From Peribacillus folii (GTDB lineage: Bacteria > Bacillota > Bacilli > Bacillales > DSM-1321): a DNA stretch of 59,126 nt. Below are positions 54,609 to 59,126 of this stretch, piece after piece (position 1 is the first letter of the stretch; each line of letters begins with the position of its first letter). A model generated the notes under the pieces. The model was not told the DNA's origin and did not search any database. It saw only the letters and a list, made by a program, of their open reading frames with translations. The position numbers and the translations under genes are program-made. The DNA lies in the NCBI RefSeq assembly GCF_030271255.1, contig NZ_JASJOM010000016.1, forward strand, positions 1 to 59,126, given 5' to 3'.

Positions 54609-54740
54609 GGACCTAAATTAGCCAGGATCGTCTCCCGGCAAGCACTCGCTTATCGAGCAAGGATTTTCTCGATACCTGGCCACTTTGCTAACACCTACAG
54701 TCTAGTTTAAAGAAGATGTCCATGCGAAAGCACCCCAAAA

Positions 54741-54789
54741 AACCAAAAAAACCCGCAGGGCAAACCCCCATCATCGAGTTTGTCTGCGG
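54741..54789 (-). terminator. Terminator of the leftward YtxH-type gene
   Basis: In the leftward sense, CCGCAGACAAAC pairs with GTTTGCCCTGCGG-like sequence and is followed by T-runs broken by GG. Confidence 0.75.
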
Positions 54790-54820
54790 ATTGAAAGCTG
54801 AGGTGTTCCCCCAGCCATGG

Positions 54821-55342
54821 TTAGAAGTTCGATGAAATCGATTTTTGATTGGATAACTCAGACTTCGTTACGATTTCATCACTTTCTTTTTCACCTTTTT
54901 TATTTGATTTCAATGATTGAGATGGCGTTTCTTTCAGCTGTTTACCGGCAACGACCACTTTTGAGCTGATGTCTTTTAATTCGCTTGTTGCTTCCTTGGC
55001 TGTACCAAGGGCATCGGTTGAGATATCCTTCACTTCAGAAACTTTACCCACCACGTCTTCATTGACGGTTTCATATAAGGTTTCCACATCACTGATGGCC
55101 TCTTTGATTGTTTCGGTAGCCCCTTTGACGCCAGATATCATCTGTTCCTTCACTTCACCTGGATTTTCCTTCACCTTTTCAATCATATTCGCGGAGTTGT
55201 CTTTTAAAAGGACGGCAGAACGCTTCACTTTATTTCTTGTCGTGGAGTCAAGCAAGGTCAAGGCGCCGCCTACCAATCCTCCAATGAGAATGCCTTTTAA
55301 TAGTTTGCTATTCGATTGGGTTTCAGTCGTCGATTGAGTCAT
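54821..55342 (-). CDS. YtxH-domain general-stress-type protein
   Basis: This 173-residue protein has a short glycine-rich hydrophobic segment (LLKGILIGGLVGGALTLL, about residues 13-30) and then a long charged helix-forming tail with repeated VKE, SDV and SSEL-like motifs. It follows the YtxH pattern known from general-stress proteins. AAGGAGG at 8 nt supports ATG 55342; the reading from 55405 includes that site. Its molecular role is unknown. Confidence 0.75.
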   Translation of the reverse strand: MTQSTTETQSNSKLLKGILIGGLVGGALTLLDSTTRNKVKRSAVLLKDNSANMIEKVKENPGEVKEQMISGVKGATETIKEAISDVETLYETVNEDVVGKVSEVKDISTDALGTAKEATSELKDISSKVVVAGKQLKETPSQSLKSNKKGEKESDEIVTKSELSNQKSISSNF

Positions 55343-55510
55343 TAGTATTTCCTCCTTAAGAATAGTAGATTGTTTGCTTACTTTGGGTTTTCCCTTATTT
55401 ACCATAAATTAAACTAGAAAAAATAAACTGTCATAGGATTGACATAATAAATAAATCGGTAGTAAGCTACATATAGTTAAGTGATTGAACTAATTTAGAG
55501 AGGTGTTTGA

Positions 55511-55972
55511 ATGACAACCGAAACAATTTCTTTATTGATTGACCGTTATATGAAAGTTTCCTTTCATGTCAATAAGCTGGGGGAGCTATTGATAAAAGAT
55601 CAAATATGTGATGTGCTGACGAACGAGCAATACTACACATTACGGTTCATTGAACAACAAAGATTATGTACCTCGACGGAAATCAGCGAGGCTTTCTATA
55701 TCAATAAGAGTGCCGTCACCGCCAATATCAACAGGCTAGAGAGTAAAGGGCTGATCGAAAGGGAGCAGGACCAATATGACCGGAGAGTCTTTCTCTTGAA
55801 GCTTTCCGAAGAAGGAGCGGCATTGTTGCACAAAACGGAACATAAAATTCATAAGCTGGTCGAGGGCATCATGACGAAATTCGAATATGAAGAGATTGTT
55901 ACATTCCTTGATACATATGAGAAGCTTTCAAGAATCTTGATAGAAATGAAAAATGGGCAGGAGGAACTGTAA
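55511..55972 (+). CDS. MarR-family transcriptional regulator
   Basis: This 153-residue winged-helix protein has the recognition part YINKSAVTANINRLESKGLIER and wing DQYDRRVFLLKLSEEG. AGAGAGGTG precedes the ATG. The MMPL transporter gene starts right after its stop, so it is almost certainly the transporter's regulator, like the YdgG/YdgH pair in B. subtilis. The dyad TAGTT-N9-AACTA (55476-55494) upstream may be its site. Confidence 0.88.
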   Translation: MTTETISLLIDRYMKVSFHVNKLGELLIKDQICDVLTNEQYYTLRFIEQQRLCTSTEISEAFYINKSAVTANINRLESKGLIEREQDQYDRRVFLLKLSEEGAALLHKTEHKIHKLVEGIMTKFEYEEIVTFLDTYEKLSRILIEMKNGQEEL

Positions 55973-58900
55973 ATGAGGAGGATAATAAAGGCAAGGTGGT
56001 TTGTCCTGATCATCTGGGTGGCCATTACAGCATGTTTACTGTTTGCGGCTCCGAATATTGCAAACCTTGTGAGGGATAAAGGCCAGCTTGATGTACCCGT
56101 AGAGTATTCCTCTGGAAAAGCCACTGAACTCATGAAAGAGATACAAGCTGAAGATGAGTCCCAAGTAGCTCTCGTATTCCATGGTGATAAGAAGCTGACA
56201 TCCTCGGAATTGGAGGAAATCAAGCTAGCCGTCGAAAAGCTGGAAAAGGATAAATCAGAGCTTGGCATCACTGAAATCATGACTCATTTCAAAGAGAAAT
56301 CGCTTAAGGAACAGCTGGTGTCGGAGGATGGTTCGACAGTTTTGACATCGATCACGATGACATTGGGAGACAGGGAAGCCAAGGAAGTGATGGATGCCCT
56401 TTATAAGGAACTGGAACATGTCGATGTCGAGCATTACTACACTAGCAGCTGGATGGTCGATGAAGATCTTAATACCAATTCCCAAGAAGGGCTGAAAAAA
56501 ACCGAAGGCATTACGGTTGTCTTCATTTTGGCCGTATTGCTGATCGTTTTCCGGTCAGTGGTGACACCGATCATTCCGTTGATCACTGTAGGTTTCACGT
56601 ATTTATGTTCACAATCCATCGTTTCGTTCCTGGTGGATCGATGGGACTTCCCGATTTCATCATATACGCAAATATTCCTTGTCGGCATTTTATTTGGAAT
56701 CGGCACGGATTATTGCATCTTGCTGCTTAGTCGCTTCAAGGAGGAGCTGTCATCACAGGAGTCACTGGTTGAAGCCATCGTGGAGACATATCGAACAGCC
56801 GGCAAAACGGTCTTTTTCAGCGGGCTGACCGTAATGATTGGCTTCGCTGCAATTGGGTTTTCCACTTTTAAGCTCTATCAATCTGCTGCAGCCGTTGCGA
56901 TTGGGGTTTTCATCTTGATGCTTGCGCTTTATACGATCGTTCCATTTTTCATGGCGGTTCTAGGCAAAAGATTATTCTGGCCTGCAAAAGGGAAGCTTGG
57001 GCATAGTGAAAGCAAATTGTGGGGGATTCTTGGGAGTTTTTCTTTGAATCGTCCCGTATTGGCGCTAGTGATCGTTGCAGTCATTTGCGCACCATTTTTG
57101 TTCATATATGATGGGGACATTTCCTACAACTCCCTTGAAGAAGCGGGAGACGATGTTCCTTCAATCATGGCTTTTAATATCATTTCCGATGAATTCGGTC
57201 CGGGGCAATCGATGCCAACACAGATCGTCATAAAAAATGACGAACGGATGGACTCGGAGGAATATGTCGCACTCGCAGAAAAAATCGGTCAGGAAGTCGC
57301 CAAGGTCGATGAAGTAGATTTAGTTCGGTCCATGACCCGCCCGGCAGGTGAGCCCATCAAGGATCTATTTGTCTCTAACCAAGCAGAAACGCTTGAAAAA
57401 GGAATCGGGGATGGGAATGAAGGGATCAAACAAATCAGTGACGGGTTAAAAACGGCAGGCAGTGAGCTTTCCGAATCCGGGCCGCGTTTGAAGCAAGCGA
57501 CGGACGGAATCGGGGGCCTCATTTCCGGCACTGATGAGTTAAAGAGTGGCGTGGGTCAGGTAGAAAAAGCGTTAACGAGCATCGAAGCAGGAATTCGAGA
57601 CGGATCATCGGGAACAGGTGACATAAAGGCAGGGCTGAATGATGTGAAGGTGAACTTGGAGAAGCTGGCTGCCGGAAGCGAAAAGCTCCTCGGAGGTTAT
57701 CGGCAATCCGCTAATGGTCTGACTGAACTCACGAATGGGTATAAACAGATTCAAACGAATCTGTCCGCTGTATCTCAAAGTCTTGCTGGTTTGAATCCAT
57801 CCTTCGAGCAGGTGGAAGGCGCACATCCAGAATTACAGGCAGATGGAAACTATCAAAAAATCAAGCAAACGGTTCAAGGGGCACAGGGCGGTTTGGAGCC
57901 CATGTCAGCAGGACTTTCCGAGCTCAATCGGAATCTTGGCACAGTGTCAGCTGGTTTGAATACGGCAAACGAAAATATGGCAGGAATCGTAAATGGACAA
58001 AAAGCTTTAGGAAGCGGGCTGGACCGATTGATTGCGGGTGTTGATGATTTACAAAAAGGATTGAGCACGATGGCCAATGGCCAGGGGGAAGTCATTAATA
58101 ATCTGTCACAGTTCAAGGGAGGGCTTACGAGCCTGAATAATGGTCAGCAAAAACTCCTGAATGGTTTTTCAAGCCTTGGCGGGCAGCTTACCGATTTGGA
58201 AGACGGTTTGAATCAAAGCGCAGATGGCCTGAATGAAGTGCATGATGGATTATCGTCTGCACAAGGGTATTTATCGGGGCTGGCAAAAACGGATGAAACG
58301 GTAACAGGCATGTACATTCCAAAAGAAGTAGTGGAAAGCAAAGAATTTGGTGCAGCATTGAACGCCTATTTATCTGAAGATGGTAAAGTGATGACAATGG
58401 ATGTGGTATTTAAAGAGAATCCATATTCCAATGCAGCAATCGATCAAATTGAATCGATTGAGGAAACGGTCCAAAGAGTCACGAAAGGTACTAAGCTTGA
58501 AAATGCACAGGTGGCAATAGGGGGAATCACAAGCACACATCATGACCTGAGCGTAATGTCCGAGGCGGATTTCTCCCGTACTGTCATTTTGATGCTGTCG
58601 GGCATTGCAATCATTCTCTTTTTCATGCTGCGGTCGCTGGTGATGCCGATTTACCTGATTGTGTCGCTCGTCTTGACCTACTATACAGCTGCAGCGATTA
58701 CAGAGTTGATTTTTGTTAATATTCTTGGTTATGCAGGAATAGGCTGGGCCGTACCTTTCTTTGCCTTCGTCATCCTGATCGCTTTGGGCATTGACTATAG
58801 CATTTTCTTGATGGACCGCTTTAATGAAATGAAAGACAAACCGGTGAAGGAAGCGATGCTGCTGTCGATGAGAAAAATGGGAACCGTGATCATCTCTGCG

Positions 58901-59089
58901 GCTGTCATTCTGGGCGGGACGTTTGCTGCCATGATGCCAGCGGGAGTTTTATCACTCTTGGAGATTGCCACATTGATATTGGTGGGCCTTGGCTTATATG
59001 CGTTCGTCTTCTTACCGTTGTTCATTCCAGTAATGGTTGCAACGTTTGGAAACGCGAATTGGTGGCCATTCTTGAAAAACAAGGATTAA
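55973..59089 (+). CDS. MMPL/RND-family transporter
   Basis: This 1038-residue membrane protein has two RND-type halves, each with a lone helix, a large outer loop and a cluster of five helices (IFLVGILFGIGTDYCILLLSRF and FVILIALGIDYSIFLMDRF carry the proton-relay Asp-Tyr). The second outer loop (about residues 460-760) is full of repeated GL-x3-L-x2-G units, such as GLTELTNGYKQI and GLDRLIAGVDDL, forming a long helical hairpin as in YhgE/Pip-type proteins. It resembles YdgH and probably exports lipids or hydrophobic toxins under its MarR partner. Confidence 0.9.
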   Translation: MRRIIKARWFVLIIWVAITACLLFAAPNIANLVRDKGQLDVPVEYSSGKATELMKEIQAEDESQVALVFHGDKKLTSSELEEIKLAVEKLEKDKSELGITEIMTHFKEKSLKEQLVSEDGSTVLTSITMTLGDREAKEVMDALYKELEHVDVEHYYTSSWMVDEDLNTNSQEGLKKTEGITVVFILAVLLIVFRSVVTPIIPLITVGFTYLCSQSIVSFLVDRWDFPISSYTQIFLVGILFGIGTDYCILLLSRFKEELSSQESLVEAIVETYRTAGKTVFFSGLTVMIGFAAIGFSTFKLYQSAAAVAIGVFILMLALYTIVPFFMAVLGKRLFWPAKGKLGHSESKLWGILGSFSLNRPVLALVIVAVICAPFLFIYDGDISYNSLEEAGDDVPSIMAFNIISDEFGPGQSMPTQIVIKNDERMDSEEYVALAEKIGQEVAKVDEVDLVRSMTRPAGEPIKDLFVSNQAETLEKGIGDGNEGIKQISDGLKTAGSELSESGPRLKQATDGIGGLISGTDELKSGVGQVEKALTSIEAGIRDGSSGTGDIKAGLNDVKVNLEKLAAGSEKLLGGYRQSANGLTELTNGYKQIQTNLSAVSQSLAGLNPSFEQVEGAHPELQADGNYQKIKQTVQGAQGGLEPMSAGLSELNRNLGTVSAGLNTANENMAGIVNGQKALGSGLDRLIAGVDDLQKGLSTMANGQGEVINNLSQFKGGLTSLNNGQQKLLNGFSSLGGQLTDLEDGLNQSADGLNEVHDGLSSAQGYLSGLAKTDETVTGMYIPKEVVESKEFGAALNAYLSEDGKVMTMDVVFKENPYSNAAIDQIESIEETVQRVTKGTKLENAQVAIGGITSTHHDLSVMSEADFSRTVILMLSGIAIILFFMLRSLVMPIYLIVSLVLTYYTAAAITELIFVNILGYAGIGWAVPFFAFVILIALGIDYSIFLMDRFNEMKDKPVKEAMLLSMRKMGTVIISAAVILGGTFAAMMPAGVLSLLEIATLILVGLGLYAFVFLPLFIPVMVATFGNANWWPFLKNKD

Positions 59090-59102
59090 GCATAAATAAA
59101 GG

Positions 59103-59126
59103 AAGGCATCCATGCGGATGCCTTCT
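59103..59126 (+). terminator. Terminator after the MMPL gene, cut by the window edge
   Basis: Arms AAGGCATCC and GGATGCCTT with a 4-nt loop are seen; any T-run lies beyond the window. Confidence 0.75.

Overview
The window reads as chromosome of a low-GC Gram-positive endospore former of the Bacillaceae. Signs are the tRNA cluster leading into rocF-sigW-rsiW-cdaA-cdaR-glmM-glmS, a Spo0E-type phosphatase, a CspC-like cold-shock protein, a BmrA-type exporter, mmgDEF and AGGAGG ribosome sites. The gene mix suggests Peribacillus or the Bacillus simplex group; that genus call is an inference from memory.

Layout. 1-0.5 kb: four tRNAs (Tyr, Gln, Gly, Ala). 0.6-9.3 kb: arginase, a Spo0E-like peptide, the sigma-W pair with a textbook sigma-W autoregulatory promoter, and the c-di-AMP/aminosugar operon cdaA-cdaR-glmM, then glmS behind a glmS ribozyme. 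9.3-13.4 kb: an AT-rich accessory island directly downstream of glmS, which is the classical attTn7 site. It starts with a decayed tnsA and holds a secreted protein, a CPBP protease, mini membrane proteins and broken genes. 13.4-19.8 kb: PP-loop ATPase, flavin-type oxidase with divergent MocR regulator, and a bmrA / response regulator / histidine kinase operon.

20.0-24.0 kb: a methylcitrate-cycle operon (mmgD-mmgE-mmgF) behind an adenosylcobalamin riboswitch with its own terminator and a perfect CcpA cre site. 24.2-27.2 kb: an ATP-grasp gene paired with a chemoreceptor. 27.4-32.1 kb: cold-shock gene, cadCA metal efflux with two operators, a parS-like site, and an ECF sigma/anti-sigma pair. 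32.1-32.5 kb: non-coding tandem repeats with a strict 21-nt period. 32.7-34.2 kb: hflX, followed by a cluster of seven DnaA-box-like sites in one orientation.

34.6-42.3 kb: reductive pyrimidine degradation (preT-preA-hydA), an NCS1 permease, a small protein and a PucR regulator. 42.4-43.1 kb: four tandem YhfH-type mini zinc-ribbon genes. 43.4-48.9 kb: lipid kinase, NhaK-type antiporter, GNAT acetyltransferase, HemY. 49.0-53.5 kb: XRE-cupin regulator with a palindromic operator, then potABCD. 53.6-59.1 kb: PrsA-like foldase without a lipobox, YtxH-type protein, and a MarR/MMPL-transporter pair.

The most notable points are the B12 riboswitch plus cre control of a B12-independent propionyl-CoA pathway, the tnsA fossil at the glmS attachment site, the DnaA-box cluster after hflX, the tandem YhfH array and the 21-nt repeat block. 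Start codons were picked by ribosome-binding-site position. Family names rest on motifs and remembered homologues, because no database search was possible.
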